Assembly: GCA_964558465.1 (NCBI GenBank)
Contig: CAZLEF010000012.1
Location: 40,351-104,350 of the forward strand
Length of the DNA stretch: 64,000 nucleotides
Direction of reading: 5' to 3'
DNA from: JACJYC01 sp964558465
GTDB lineage: Bacteria > Bacteroidota > Bacteroidia > Chitinophagales > Saprospiraceae
Shown: piece after piece, positions 51,880-61,033 of the stretch
Layout: every line of letters starts with the position of its first letter
Position numbering within the stretch: the first letter of the stretch is position 1
Notes under the pieces: generated by a model
Database searches by the model: none
Told to the model about the DNA's origin: nothing
What the model saw: the letters and a program-made list of their open reading frames with translations, nothing else
Made by a program: the position numbers and the translations under genes

Positions 51880-52027
51880 ATCGTTTGTTAAAATTGGTTT
51901 ACAAAACTGCTTGGTTGAACCAAGTGTTGAATTAACGGAGATTGAAAAAAGAAAATTGTATATTGTTCCCAAATATTTTTATTTGATCACCTCTCAGACC
52001 GCCTGAAGCCTTTAAAATAAAACGCGT

Positions 52028-52783
52028 ATGATTGAACATGTAGATATTGCAAATGTGCTCTTCCTGGATATAGAAACCGTGTCCGGGAAGTCCGGTTTTT
52101 CAGAATTGAGCCCGGCGATGCAATCCCTGTGGGCAAACAAAGCCCGCCAGATCACCAAAACAGGAGAGGGAGAACTGGGCGCGGAAGACCTGGCGCAGGT
52201 ATACAAGGACAAGGCCGCGATATACGCTGAATTCGGCAAGATCATTTGCATTTCAGTCGGGATCATTATCCGCGACCGGACGGATAAAATGCTGAAATTG
52301 CGGCTAAAGTCCTATGCGGGCCACGATGAGGCATCCGTCCTCCAGGAGTTCTCCCAATTGCTGGGCCAGTATTACAGCAATATTGCCAAGATCTATCTTT
52401 GCGGGCACAATATCCGTGAGTTTGATATTCCTTATATCTGCCGCCGGATGATCGTCAACCGGTTGCCGCTGCCGGCGGCGCTGGACCTGGCCGGGAAAAA
52501 ACCCTGGGAAACCAAACACTTGCTGGATACCCTGGAACTTTGGAAGTTCGGGGACAACAAAGCCTATACTTCGCTTAACCTGCTGGCAGCTATCCTTGAT
52601 TTTCCCACACCTAAAGATGATATGGACGGAAGCCAGGTAGGCCGGGTTTATTGGGAAGAAAACGACCTGGACCGCATTTCCTTTTACTGTGAGAAAGACG
52701 TACTGGCCACGGTGCAACTCTTTTTGCGGTTCCAGCTTGCGGATATTTTGAAGGAGGAGCAGATCAGCCACGTGCGGCAATAA
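52028..52783 (+). CDS. DEDD-type 3'-5' exonuclease (PolB-like family)
   Basis: 251 residues. DnaQ/RNase-D-like fold: motif I VLFLDIETVSG (Asp14, Glu16), motif II CGHNIREFDIPYICRRM, motif III DRISFYCEKDVLATVQLF (Tyr and Asp). The opening and the length fit the 'predicted 3'-5' exonuclease related to the exonuclease domain of PolB' family. It trims DNA or RNA 3' ends in the cytoplasm; the exact substrate is unknown. It diverges from the coiled-coil gene. Confidence 0.9.
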   Translation: MIEHVDIANVLFLDIETVSGKSGFSELSPAMQSLWANKARQITKTGEGELGAEDLAQVYKDKAAIYAEFGKIICISVGIIIRDRTDKMLKLRLKSYAGHDEASVLQEFSQLLGQYYSNIAKIYLCGHNIREFDIPYICRRMIVNRLPLPAALDLAGKKPWETKHLLDTLELWKFGDNKAYTSLNLLAAILDFPTPKDDMDGSQVGRVYWEENDLDRISFYCEKDVLATVQLFLRFQLADILKEEQISHVRQ

Positions 52784-52786
52784 AAA

Positions 52787-52810
52787 AGGGGGAACCCTAA
52801 AGTTCCCCCT
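52787..52810. terminator. Hairpin terminator after the exonuclease gene
   Basis: AGGGGGAAC (52787-52795) pairs with GTTCCCCCT (52802-52810) around a 6-base loop. A six-A run before it gives a T-tail on the minus strand, and it lies 300 bases after the stop of the minus-strand HtrA gene, so it could act in both directions. Confidence 0.75.
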
Positions 52811-53082
52811 CAAAAAAACACCTAAAACCCATATTCATATCATGAAAACCTTCTTATTGTTCGTCAAGTTCCTTCCGCCTCATTTTCCCGGCGCTGCTCT
52901 TTTGCTTTGCCTTTTAACCGATTGACGACTTTTTGACGAAGGTTCTGGATGCTCGTCACTAATATAAAGGTTTTTCAGGGGCATTTGGTTGTAAAGAAAA
53001 TTGCATTTATTTTATAATAAAATGATTTACAGTGTTTTAGGCGATGGTTAATAACTTGTTAAAATAAAATTTTGCGCAAAAA

Positions 53083-54225
53083 TCAGTTCCAGTCAGCCAA
53101 TTGCACCTTGATGGACCTCTCTTTTTCTTCCCGGATGATATGGACCTGAACCTGGTCGCCCGGGTTGTATTTTTCCAGCGCCAGGATAAAATCGCCTTCC
53201 GATTTGATCTTTTCATCGTTGATTCCGACGATGATATCACCGAGCAGGATACGGCCGTACCGGTCGCGGTAGGTGGGTTGGAATCCTGCTTTTTCGGCCG
53301 GGCCGCCGGGTGTGACCTTCACAATGACAGCGCCGTCGACGCCCCACCGCCTGGCGATGCTTTGGTCGAGCAGTTCAACACCAAGCGAAGGCCGGCGGAT
53401 GCGTTTGAATTCGATCAATTCCGGCACCACCCAGCGAACAACGTCAACCGGTATGGAAAAGCCGATACCTGCCGAAGCGCCCGATGGGCTGTAAATAGCC
53501 GTATTGACCCCGATGAGTTTGCCGGAAGAATTGAGCAAAGGCCCGCCGGAGTTACCCGGATTGATCGCTGCGTCGGTTTGTATGGCATCTCTGATCGGCG
53601 TCCCGGTCCGGGATTCAATTTCTCTTCCCAGGGCGCTGACGATGCCGGTGGTGAGGGTCTGGTCGAGGCCGAAGGGGTTGCCGATGGCGTAAACCGACTG
53701 GCCCACCCTCAGGTTGGCCGATGCTCCGACCGGGATCGGGATAAGGCTGCCTGCCGGCGCGTCGATGCGCAACACGGCGAGGTCCTTTTCAGGGGCAATG
53801 CCGACGAGGGAGGCATCCCAGACCGATTGATCGGCCAGTGTGACCTGGGCCTTGTCGGCGTCTTCGATGACATGATAATTGGTTACGATATGCCCTTCGT
53901 CATCCCATACGAAACCCGAACCGGTACCGCGCGGGATCTCCATGATATTCCGGGTCCAGAAATCGCGGGTAACGCTGGTTGTTGTAATAAAACAAACCGA
54001 CGGCGCAGCCTGCTCAAACAGGCGGATATTGTGGATTTCGGCATCGGTCAGGCCCTCTTCGGCTTCGACGGAATGATTCACCAATTTGGATTGGTTTCGC
54101 AATGCCTCATCGGTCTGGGTGTTTGCGGGCTGTTCCCGGTTGGTCCAGGCTACCCCGGCAAAAAAACCGGCGCCGGTCAGCAGGCCGGCCAGCAAAAGCC
54201 GGAAGATGAATTTGCTGTTCGACAT
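53083..54225 (-). CDS. HtrA/DegQ-like S1C serine protease with PDZ domain
   Basis: 380 residues from the ATG at 54225. A signal anchor (FRLLLAGLLTGAGFFAGVAW) puts the enzyme in the periplasm. The trypsin-like domain carries the triad His (HIVTNYHVIED), Asp (EKDLAVLRI) and Ser (NPGNSGGPLL); one PDZ domain follows (RRPSLGVELLDQ ... GDIIVGINDEKIKSEGDFILAL). It degrades or refolds misfolded envelope proteins. Only one PDZ is present, which is closer to DegS or plant Deg1 than to DegP. It is isolated, ending about 270 bases past the terminator at 52787-52810. Confidence 0.94.
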   Translation of the reverse strand: MSNSKFIFRLLLAGLLTGAGFFAGVAWTNREQPANTQTDEALRNQSKLVNHSVEAEEGLTDAEIHNIRLFEQAAPSVCFITTTSVTRDFWTRNIMEIPRGTGSGFVWDDEGHIVTNYHVIEDADKAQVTLADQSVWDASLVGIAPEKDLAVLRIDAPAGSLIPIPVGASANLRVGQSVYAIGNPFGLDQTLTTGIVSALGREIESRTGTPIRDAIQTDAAINPGNSGGPLLNSSGKLIGVNTAIYSPSGASAGIGFSIPVDVVRWVVPELIEFKRIRRPSLGVELLDQSIARRWGVDGAVIVKVTPGGPAEKAGFQPTYRDRYGRILLGDIIVGINDEKIKSEGDFILALEKYNPGDQVQVHIIREEKERSIKVQLADWN

Positions 54226-54281
54226 AAAAGATGATTCAGTTATTATTCGTATATTTTTCAGCAAAGTCTCTGTCCATTATT

Positions 54282-55565
54282 TCAGGTTTTACGTTGTTTC
54301 TTTTTGGCGGCGGGAAACAGAATATTATTGAGGATCAGTCTGTATCCCGGCGAATTGGGGTGCAAGCTGAGGTCGGTTTCAGGTTCATTGACAAAATGCC
54401 GGTAATCCTCAGGGTCATGGCCGCCAAAAAAAGTCCAGAAGCCTTGACCAAAAGTGCCGTGCAGGTACCGGGCTTCCTGGGCCGGTTTGGTTTCACCGAG
54501 GACGAGGGCATCCGATTTGATGAATTGTTTCCGGAAGGCGGTGGTCTGGCCCATGAAGCCTTTGACCGTTTTGGTATGCGATTGGGTCAGCATGGTAGGA
54601 ACAGGGTCCCATTTGGCTGAAAAATCAAACAAGGTAAAATAATCCTGCTCGGGGGGTATGCCGCGCGCATCCGTATTATCTATGGTAGAAAATTCGTAGA
54701 TCAGGGGGTCTTTGATCAGTTGAAAATCCTTGAAAGCGAAAGTTTTGCTGAAATCCAGTTTTTGCTGGGCCATTGGGTCGGCGGCGTCGCCATCGTACAT
54801 TTGGGCGCAGATATCGACGCCCTCGGCCGCCAGGGCAATATCGTAGGAGTCGGTAGCCGAGCACATGGCAAACATGAAACCGCCGCCGCCGACGTATTCT
54901 TTAATGCGTTTGATGACCGACAATTTGAGCTGGCTCACCTTTTCAAATCCCAGGCTTCTTGCAAGCGTTTCCTGGAATCGAACGTGTTCGCGGTACCAGG
55001 CCTGGTTGTGGTAGGAGCGGTAAAACCGGCCGTACTGACCGGTAAAATCTTCGTGATGCAAGTGAATCCAATCGTATTTCGGCAGGGCGTCGTTCATGAC
55101 TTCCCGGTCATAGATGGTTTCATAGGGAATTTCGGCGTAGGTGAGGACCAGGGTGACGGCATCATCCCAGGGTTGGATCTTGTCGCCTTTCTGGAAGTTA
55201 AAATCCGGGGTATAAACGGCAATTTTAGGCGGCACTTCGAGTTTGAGTGCATCCATATTTACTTCCGGATTACTGATGTCGGCGAGTATTTTGTTGAACT
55301 GCGCGTCGGGGATGATCTCAAAACTGACCCCCCGGGTGAGGCATTCGCGTTCGAAGATCCGGTTGTGCCGGAAAGCAAAGCTCCCACCTCGGTAATTCAG
55401 GAGCCACCAGGCTTCTTCTCCGTTGTTGAGGACCCAATAGGTTATGCCGTAGGCCTTAAGGTGGTTGCGTTGGGTTTCTGCGTCCATTGGCAGAAGCATG
55501 TAGGCGGCTTTCACCGGGGCGAGGGCAGTGAGGAAGAACAAGGCGATTATCAAGAGCTGTTTCAT
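54282..55565 (-). CDS. Exported protein of the family often labelled 'asparagine synthetase B' in Bacteroidota
   Basis: 427 residues. Signal peptide 1-21 (LLIIALFFLTALAPVKA), then AYMLLPMDAETQRNHLKAYGITYWVLNNG, LNYRGGSF, PKIAVYTPDFNFQKGDKIQPWDDAVTLVLTYAEIPY, HLHHEDFTGQYGRF, GGGFMFAMCSATDSYDIALAAEGVDI and NSPGYRLILNNILFPA. From memory this whole pattern is shared by proteins named asparagine synthetase B, but I see neither the N-terminal Cys of a class II glutaminase nor an SGGxDS PP-loop, so that name is probably wrong. The GGGFMFAMCSATD block suggests a glutamine-amidotransferase-like fold. True function unknown. Confidence 0.75.
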   Translation of the reverse strand: MKQLLIIALFFLTALAPVKAAYMLLPMDAETQRNHLKAYGITYWVLNNGEEAWWLLNYRGGSFAFRHNRIFERECLTRGVSFEIIPDAQFNKILADISNPEVNMDALKLEVPPKIAVYTPDFNFQKGDKIQPWDDAVTLVLTYAEIPYETIYDREVMNDALPKYDWIHLHHEDFTGQYGRFYRSYHNQAWYREHVRFQETLARSLGFEKVSQLKLSVIKRIKEYVGGGGFMFAMCSATDSYDIALAAEGVDICAQMYDGDAADPMAQQKLDFSKTFAFKDFQLIKDPLIYEFSTIDNTDARGIPPEQDYFTLFDFSAKWDPVPTMLTQSHTKTVKGFMGQTTAFRKQFIKSDALVLGETKPAQEARYLHGTFGQGFWTFFGGHDPEDYRHFVNEPETDLSLHPNSPGYRLILNNILFPAAKKKQRKT

Positions 55566-55721
55566 CGTTGCGTTTATTTGGTAAAGACGCTTGAATATAT
55601 AAACAGAATGTATTGCCCGCGGTTGCATATCCGGTTTCCGGGCTAAATTTATGGATCATTTTCAAAACGCCTGCTCACAGAAAACGAAAATAATTCAAAA
55701 TAGTTGCCTGTTTTCCCAAGC

Positions 55722-57875
55722 TTAAAACCGGGCGATCTTTTTTCGTCCGACGGGTGAGCCGTTCCTCAGCAAAACAGCAATATAGGCCCCGGCAGGCGAA
55801 CCGGATGGAAAGTCGACCGGGGTTATGTTTCCCGGGCCGGCCGGGACGACCAATATCCTTTTGCCGGTCATATCCAGAATTTCGATCGCCCAATCGCTGT
55901 TCTGATCCGGGGTTTCAAATCGAACATCAAAGCTGGCACTGAACGGGTTGGGGGAGATGGAAAAGTCCATATTGTGGTCTGCGGGGTCGCCGGCGCCAAC
56001 GAGGTTATCGGGCATCAGGTTGGCCAGCAAAAGGATATACGCAGCCTGATAATAAATGGCCGGCTCGGTGATCTCCCAGGAATTTTCGGGCCAGCCGGTA
56101 TTCCAGTCCTTGTAAGCTTTTTGTGGCGGCTGGTTGGCCGGCGGCGATATTTCCGGGATGGAGAAATACATGTTGGGGCCGCCGGTGAGGAAACCGGGGG
56201 GCGGGCCTTTCGGGGAGGTGAGGGCGTTGTCCCAGGCTGTGTTGTCGCCAAACCAGGTATGGTAAATTTCATTGGCGCAGTAATCGCCGCCAAAGGCGTA
56301 CATATTGGATAACATGCACAAACCCATCGGGTTGGTTCCATTCAGCCAGTGGAGGTATTGTTCCGCAAGCTCGTGATATTCATCCCGTCGGTTGGGGTTG
56401 ATATTGTAATGTACAAAATCCATGTTGAGGATGCCGCAATTGGCCCGCACCTGGTTGCTGCCCCAACTGTGCGCCCAGTCATCCATATAAGCGAGGTAAA
56501 GGTCTTCCTGGCCGGAATAGGCATCCAGTGAAAAGGCATAGTTCATGGTTGCTTTCTGGGCGCGGATGTTATCGATAATGGCAGGGTAGACATTGGGCAG
56601 CCTGGTCAGTTCCAGGAGGGCTTCGGAAACATGCATCCGGTAAGGGCCCCACCAGTTTTCCAGGAAGGGCCGGATCGTGTTGTAGCGCCCTTCCGCAAAA
56701 TCCTTGTATTCTGTGATGCCGGTGGCGGCATACAGGTAAACGGCTGCAGTAAAGGCGCTTTCCATTTGCTCGATCTCGGAGCGGTCGGCATAACCTGCTT
56801 TGATATCTCCGTCGTCGCATTCGGTTTCCAGGAACGTGAAATTGCCGGTGCTCACCTTTGCCCTTTCCCAGGCGGCTTTTGCCCGTTGGATGAGGTCGCC
56901 GGCGTAAACGTCGAGGGCGCCGATGCCGGATTGCTGGAAAACATGCCCGGCTTTGGCAAAAATGGCGCAGCCTGCCAGGGTGGCGCTGGTGCATTCGGGC
57001 AGGTAATAACGCGGGCGGGTATCGGCGCTGGGCGGAGAGACGTCGTTAAAATTATCGACGCCGTTTTTGAGCAAAAAACCGTTGGTTCCGGTAGCGTCCT
57101 GCATCCGTTTCAGCCAGTCGAGTTCCCAGATCACCTCGTCGAGCAGGTCCGGGATGCCGTTGCCGCTTTCCGGGATGCCGAAGTTATCGGTAAAAACATT
57201 GGGGTTCAGGGCATAAGCCGACAGCAACTGGATCACCGCGCCTTCCGCAAAGGTGGTATATTTATTGACGTCTCCGGCGTCCATCCATCCCCCGTGGAGG
57301 TCGCGGGCGGTGGAGGGATCGTCCTTTTCCCAACGGTTTCGGGCGCCGCGATCCTGGGTGGGGCCTTCAAAAGAAGCGCCGTCGGCCCATTTGGCGTCCA
57401 CAAAAGGCGGCTGTTTGGCGAACCCGATCCGCTGATAAAAAAACATGCGAACCGCTTGTTTGAGGACCGGCCGGTATACATCGTCAGCAATCCGGAAGGG
57501 AAAGGAAGCCAGGCCTTTGGAGGGGTCGAAAATGTAGTATTCTCCTGGTTCGGTGACGGATGAGAAGTCAAACCACCAGCCTTTGTCGCCCGACTGTGCG
57601 TGTGTGGCGCCGTTTTTCCATGCCTGCGGAGCTGCGCTGAAAACGGTTTGCCCCGTAGATGCCCTCCGCAACTGAAGGGTGCTGCCGGGGGTAAAGGAGG
57701 CTGCCGCATTGAACCCTGTTTGGGGATCGGAGATCACCGCAACCTTTTTGGATGCCGGCATGTATCCGAACTGGTCGATCCGGATCAGCGGCGTGATGGT
57801 TTGTTGGGCAGAAACCCAGGGAAAGAAGGCCGGGAACAGGAAAAAATGAATAGCTGTTTTGATAAAGGGTTTCAT
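55722..57875 (-). CDS. Glycoside hydrolase family 9 endoglucanase with T9SS type A sorting domain
   Basis: 717 residues. Signal peptide 1-24; an Ig-like CelD_N domain (about 27-130, IRIDQFGYMPASKKVAVIS); the GH9 (alpha/alpha)6 barrel from about 135 to 625 with HGGWMDAGDVNKY (Asp199, Asp202; catalytic base/nucleophile region) and ENSWEITEPAIYYQAA (acid Glu); then a Por_Secre_tail type A sorting signal (SISPNPFSASFDVRFE ... GRKKIARF) that sends it through the type IX system. It cleaves beta-1,4-glucans such as cellulose outside the cell. It is alone: no SusC/D or other GH gene is next to it. Confidence 0.94.
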   Translation of the reverse strand: MKPFIKTAIHFFLFPAFFPWVSAQQTITPLIRIDQFGYMPASKKVAVISDPQTGFNAAASFTPGSTLQLRRASTGQTVFSAAPQAWKNGATHAQSGDKGWWFDFSSVTEPGEYYIFDPSKGLASFPFRIADDVYRPVLKQAVRMFFYQRIGFAKQPPFVDAKWADGASFEGPTQDRGARNRWEKDDPSTARDLHGGWMDAGDVNKYTTFAEGAVIQLLSAYALNPNVFTDNFGIPESGNGIPDLLDEVIWELDWLKRMQDATGTNGFLLKNGVDNFNDVSPPSADTRPRYYLPECTSATLAGCAIFAKAGHVFQQSGIGALDVYAGDLIQRAKAAWERAKVSTGNFTFLETECDDGDIKAGYADRSEIEQMESAFTAAVYLYAATGITEYKDFAEGRYNTIRPFLENWWGPYRMHVSEALLELTRLPNVYPAIIDNIRAQKATMNYAFSLDAYSGQEDLYLAYMDDWAHSWGSNQVRANCGILNMDFVHYNINPNRRDEYHELAEQYLHWLNGTNPMGLCMLSNMYAFGGDYCANEIYHTWFGDNTAWDNALTSPKGPPPGFLTGGPNMYFSIPEISPPANQPPQKAYKDWNTGWPENSWEITEPAIYYQAAYILLLANLMPDNLVGAGDPADHNMDFSISPNPFSASFDVRFETPDQNSDWAIEILDMTGKRILVVPAGPGNITPVDFPSGSPAGAYIAVLLRNGSPVGRKKIARF

Positions 57876-57916
57876 GGTTCTGAATTTTCGGTGGTGGCGC
57901 TGTTGGAATCAAACTG

Positions 57917-57924
57917 CAAAAATA
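57917..57924 (-). promoter_or_regulatory. -7 promoter box TATTTTTG for the GH9 gene
   Basis: Exact TAnnTTTG on the minus strand, 42 bases upstream of the ATG at 57875. The rest of the 310-base gap 57876-58185 contains no gene I can support; 57960-58140 is GC-richer and open in several frames without a family pattern. Confidence 0.5.
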
Positions 57925-58185
57925 CAGTTAAACAAGGGGTTTTGATCGGAAAAACGCCCATTTGTCCGCTGGCTATGGAATTCAGGATTCCTTCAAAAAT
58001 CCAGCCATTGCTTCCTCCAAAAAAAGGAGGACAAGGCGCCGGCGCCCTCAACTTTTCCGGACCTGCAACCAAATCTGCCAAGATTTCCAGAATCTTTACG
58101 CCTATCTTCCTATCTTGCGCCGCTTTAGCCGCCAATATGCAACTTCCCGGCGAGTGGCGCGTTTTTGGAAGATGAAGGAATCATT

Positions 58186-60285
58186 ATGGAGCAAATTTCT
58201 TTTCAGTACCCGGCCTGGTGGTTGATCCTGTGTCTGGCTTTGGGAGCCGGCGGCGCTGCATTATTATACTACAGAGACCAAACCTTCCGCGAGCAGGCGC
58301 GCTGGGTCAAATGGGTGATGGCGGTTGTGCGGGCCCTGGTCCTGACCATGATTGCTGCCCTGCTCTTGTCCCCCCTGATCAAAAGCCTGGATACCGAAGT
58401 TAAAAAACCCATTGTTGTATTGGCCCAGGACAATTCGGAGTCCTTAACCGCTGGTATGACCGAGGAGCAACGCGGTCAGTACCAGCTTGCCATTGAGCAA
58501 TTGCAGGACAAACTCGGAAATGACTATGACCTCAAGACCTACACTTTCGGCGACGAAGTCCGGGAGGGTCTTGAATTTTCGTATTCCGATAAAGTGACCA
58601 ATATTTCCCAGTTTCTGGGGGAAATTTACGATCTGTACAGCAACCAGAATCTGGGCGCCCTTATTCTGGCCAGCGACGGGATATACAATGAAGGCAGCAA
58701 TCCCGTTTACAGCGGCAATCAACTGGCCGTTCCCATTTATACGATTGCCCTTGGCGATACCACGCCGAAAAAGGACCTTGCACTGCGGCGGGTCTTTCAC
58801 AACAAGATCGCCTATCTGGGCGACAAATTCAACGTGCAGGTGGATATTTCCGCGCTGAATTGCACCGGGAGCAACAGTGTGCTCAGCGTGTTCAAGGTAG
58901 AAGGCGGCAATTCCCGTAAACTGCAGGATATCCCGTTTGCCATTGATCAGAACGATTTTTTCACGACACGGGAAATTATTTTGGATGCGGACCAACCGGG
59001 TGTTCAGCGATACCGGGTATCCGTTCAGGCCCTCAGCGGGGAAGCGACCACGGTGAACAATGCCAAAGAAATCTTTATAGATGTGCTGGATGCCAGGCAG
59101 AAGATACTGATCCTGGCCAACTCCCCGCATCCCGACCTTTCCGCCCTGCGGCAATCCCTGATGACCAGTAAAAATTATCAGGTCGATATTGTTTACATCG
59201 CGGATTTTTCGGGCAACCTGGCAGGGTACGATATATTGGCGCTTCACCAATTGCCCAGTCTTGCCAATGACGCAACCAATATCTTAAACCAGATCCGGAC
59301 ACGGAATATACCGACCATTTTTATTGTTGGCGCCCAAAGTAATTTATCGGCGCTGAACAGGGTACAATCCCTGGTTTCTATCCAGGCATCGGGCCCGGGC
59401 AGCAATGAAGTGCAGGCAGTGGTGGCGCCCGAGTTTAACCTGTTCACTGTGAGCGAAGACCTCCGGAAGATCATCAACAAGCTCCCGCCGCTGATTGCGC
59501 CTTTTGCTGATTTTTCAGATTCCGGCAACGGGCAAATCCTGTTGTACCAGCGGATCGGCCGGATTGAGACCCGGTATCCGTTGCTGGCGCTTGGCTCCCC
59601 GAACAATGCCCGCACTGCCGTGCTCTGCGCCGAAGGCATCTGGAAATGGCGGTTGTATGATTTTCTGGACAACCAGAACCACAACCTGACCAACGAGCTG
59701 ATCGGTAAAATCATCCAGTACGTCGGCCTCAAAGAGGATAAACGCCGTTTCAGGGTGAGTTTACCCAAAACGATCTTCAACGAAAACGAGCCGGTCATCC
59801 TGGATGCGGAGTTGTACAATGAAAACTACGAGCTGATCAACGATCCGGACGCTACCATCACCATCCGGGATGAAGAGCGCAAGGAGTTCAATTCAACCTT
59901 TAACAAGGCCGGCAATGCCTATACGCTGAACGCCGGCATCCTTCCGGTGGGCAATTATACCTACAAGGCATTTACAAACACCGGCGGCCAGCAACTGACC
60001 TTCGACGGCCAGTTCAGCGTTCAGCCCATTCAACTCGAGCGTTTTGAAACGACTGCCGATCATGGCATGCTCCGGTTGCTGAGCGAACAATTCGGCGGCC
60101 AATTGGTCTACCCCGACCAGATCGGTTCCCTGTCCGACCTGATCAGCAACAAAAACACGGTCAAGGATGTCATTTATTCCACCACTAAAACCCAATCGGC
60201 GATCAATCTGAAGTGGATCTTTTTCCTCCTGCTGTTCTTGCTGACGCTGGAGTGGTTCCTTCGGCGGTATTTGGGGGGATATTAG
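58186..60285 (+). CDS. VWA-domain membrane protein of BatA-like architecture
   Basis: 699 residues. Two N-terminal helices (about 10-32, 40-62) then a von Willebrand A domain with MIDAS DNSES and a LILASDGIYNEG strand, two beta-rich modules (KNDFFTTREIILDADQPGVQRYRVSVQAL; FRVSLPKTIFNENEPVILDAELYNENYELI), a glutamine-amidotransferase-like section (ILILANSPHPDLSALRQSL ... LPSLANDATNILNQI) and a final helix (about 680-695). This recalls the long 'VWA/glutamine amidotransferase-like' membrane proteins near Bat (aerotolerance) loci, but no MoxR, BatA/B or DUF58 gene is adjacent. The function is unknown. An earlier ATG at 58165 would add seven residues. Confidence 0.8.
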   Translation: MEQISFQYPAWWLILCLALGAGGAALLYYRDQTFREQARWVKWVMAVVRALVLTMIAALLLSPLIKSLDTEVKKPIVVLAQDNSESLTAGMTEEQRGQYQLAIEQLQDKLGNDYDLKTYTFGDEVREGLEFSYSDKVTNISQFLGEIYDLYSNQNLGALILASDGIYNEGSNPVYSGNQLAVPIYTIALGDTTPKKDLALRRVFHNKIAYLGDKFNVQVDISALNCTGSNSVLSVFKVEGGNSRKLQDIPFAIDQNDFFTTREIILDADQPGVQRYRVSVQALSGEATTVNNAKEIFIDVLDARQKILILANSPHPDLSALRQSLMTSKNYQVDIVYIADFSGNLAGYDILALHQLPSLANDATNILNQIRTRNIPTIFIVGAQSNLSALNRVQSLVSIQASGPGSNEVQAVVAPEFNLFTVSEDLRKIINKLPPLIAPFADFSDSGNGQILLYQRIGRIETRYPLLALGSPNNARTAVLCAEGIWKWRLYDFLDNQNHNLTNELIGKIIQYVGLKEDKRRFRVSLPKTIFNENEPVILDAELYNENYELINDPDATITIRDEERKEFNSTFNKAGNAYTLNAGILPVGNYTYKAFTNTGGQQLTFDGQFSVQPIQLERFETTADHGMLRLLSEQFGGQLVYPDQIGSLSDLISNKNTVKDVIYSTTKTQSAINLKWIFFLLLFLLTLEWFLRRYLGGY

Positions 60286-60308
60286 GGGGCCTTCGACTGC
60301 GCTCAGCA

Positions 60309-60330
60309 TGAGAGGTGAGAGAGGTGAGAG
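60309..60330. repeat. Short GTGAGAGAG tandem word
   Basis: GAGAGGTGAGAGAGGTGAGAG repeats a 10-base word twice, right after the VWA stop. It shares the GTGAGAG core with the array at 29379-29453. The preceding 60290-60306 reads CTTCGACTGCGCTCAGC, a palindrome-like stretch. Confidence 0.6.
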
Positions 60331-60499
60331 CCCAAAGCCTGCGTGGTGCGTCGGTCGGAGAAGGGTGCGCCGGACGAGGAGCGCTTCGGCTTCCGGACGG
60401 CGGAGCCGGCTGCGAGCGGCATAAAAAAATCAGGTAATTGGGGCGGTACAATTCTTTTGGAGCGGACGAGGTAAATGCCGGACGGGATCAGCGGCGGGC

Positions 60500-60865
60500 T
60501 TACCAGGTGAGGTCTTCTTCTTCGGTCCCCGGTTTTCTTTCTCCATCATCCGCATAGTCTTCTTCGTTTTCGGCATGGCGGCGATCAAATTCCTCGTAGT
60601 CGTAATCCGGCATCAACTCCGTTTTGATGTAATTGATGGTTTCTTCCAGGCTGGCCAGAAAACGGTTGAAGTCCTCTTTATAGAGAAAAATTTTGTGGCG
60701 CTCATAGCCGTCCCGGTCGAATTTTTTTGTACTTTCCGTGAGGGTGAGATAGAAGTCTTCTCCCTTGGTCCGACGGACGTCAAAGAAGTAGGTCCTTCGT
60801 TTGCCCGCCTTTACTTTTATGGAATACACGCTCTCCAACCGCTTTGAATTCCGCTCGTTCTCCAC
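60500..60865 (-). CDS. DUF3276 (PUR family) DNA/RNA-binding protein
   Basis: 121 residues. The single PUR repeat is clear: LESVYSIKVKAGKRRTYFFDVRRTKGEDFYLTLTESTKKFDRDGYERHKIFLYKEDFNRFLASLEETINYI. The fold is a Whirly-like sheet and helix that dimerises and binds purine-rich single-stranded nucleic acid. A long acidic tail (YEEFDRRHAENEEDYADDGE) follows. It is cytoplasmic; its targets in bacteria are unknown. It has its own promoter (60979-61007) and a leader of about 100 bases. Confidence 0.92.
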   Translation of the reverse strand: MENERNSKRLESVYSIKVKAGKRRTYFFDVRRTKGEDFYLTLTESTKKFDRDGYERHKIFLYKEDFNRFLASLEETINYIKTELMPDYDYEEFDRRHAENEEDYADDGERKPGTEEEDLTW

Positions 60866-60978
60866 AATAATCTTTTTGGTTTAACAATGATTTGACGCCC
60901 TTTTAAATGATTGATAATCAGCATGTATTGCCATGTCGAACGGGTATGGGCGCCGGAACCCCTGAGGACATTACCGTA

Positions 60979-61007
60979 CAAAAGTAAATATTTGGCAAAT
61001 AATTCAA
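60979..61007 (-). promoter_or_regulatory. Promoter TTG-N18-TACTTTTG for the DUF3276 gene
   Basis: Minus-strand TTG at 61007-61005 and TACTTTTG at 60986-60979 match the phylum consensus with 18-base spacing. The signal lies between the ABC exporter stop (61034) and the DUF3276 ATG, so the gene has its own start although it follows the exporter on the same strand. Confidence 0.65.
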
Positions 61008-61033
61008 AAAAAAGCGATAAAAAAGAATCGAAA

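Noticed and set aside
52842..52925. 27-codon plus-strand frame (MKTFLLFVKF...) after the exonuclease gene
   Set aside because: Hydrophobic short frame beyond a terminator, with no promoter; chance is the simpler explanation.
53101..54234. 377-codon plus-strand frame over the HtrA-like gene
   Set aside because: Shadow frame; the HtrA triad and PDZ domain on the minus strand settle the coding strand.
57872..58135. 87-codon minus-strand frame upstream of the GH9 gene
   Set aside because: It overlaps the GH9 start and promoter region, and its sequence shows no domain or coding pattern.
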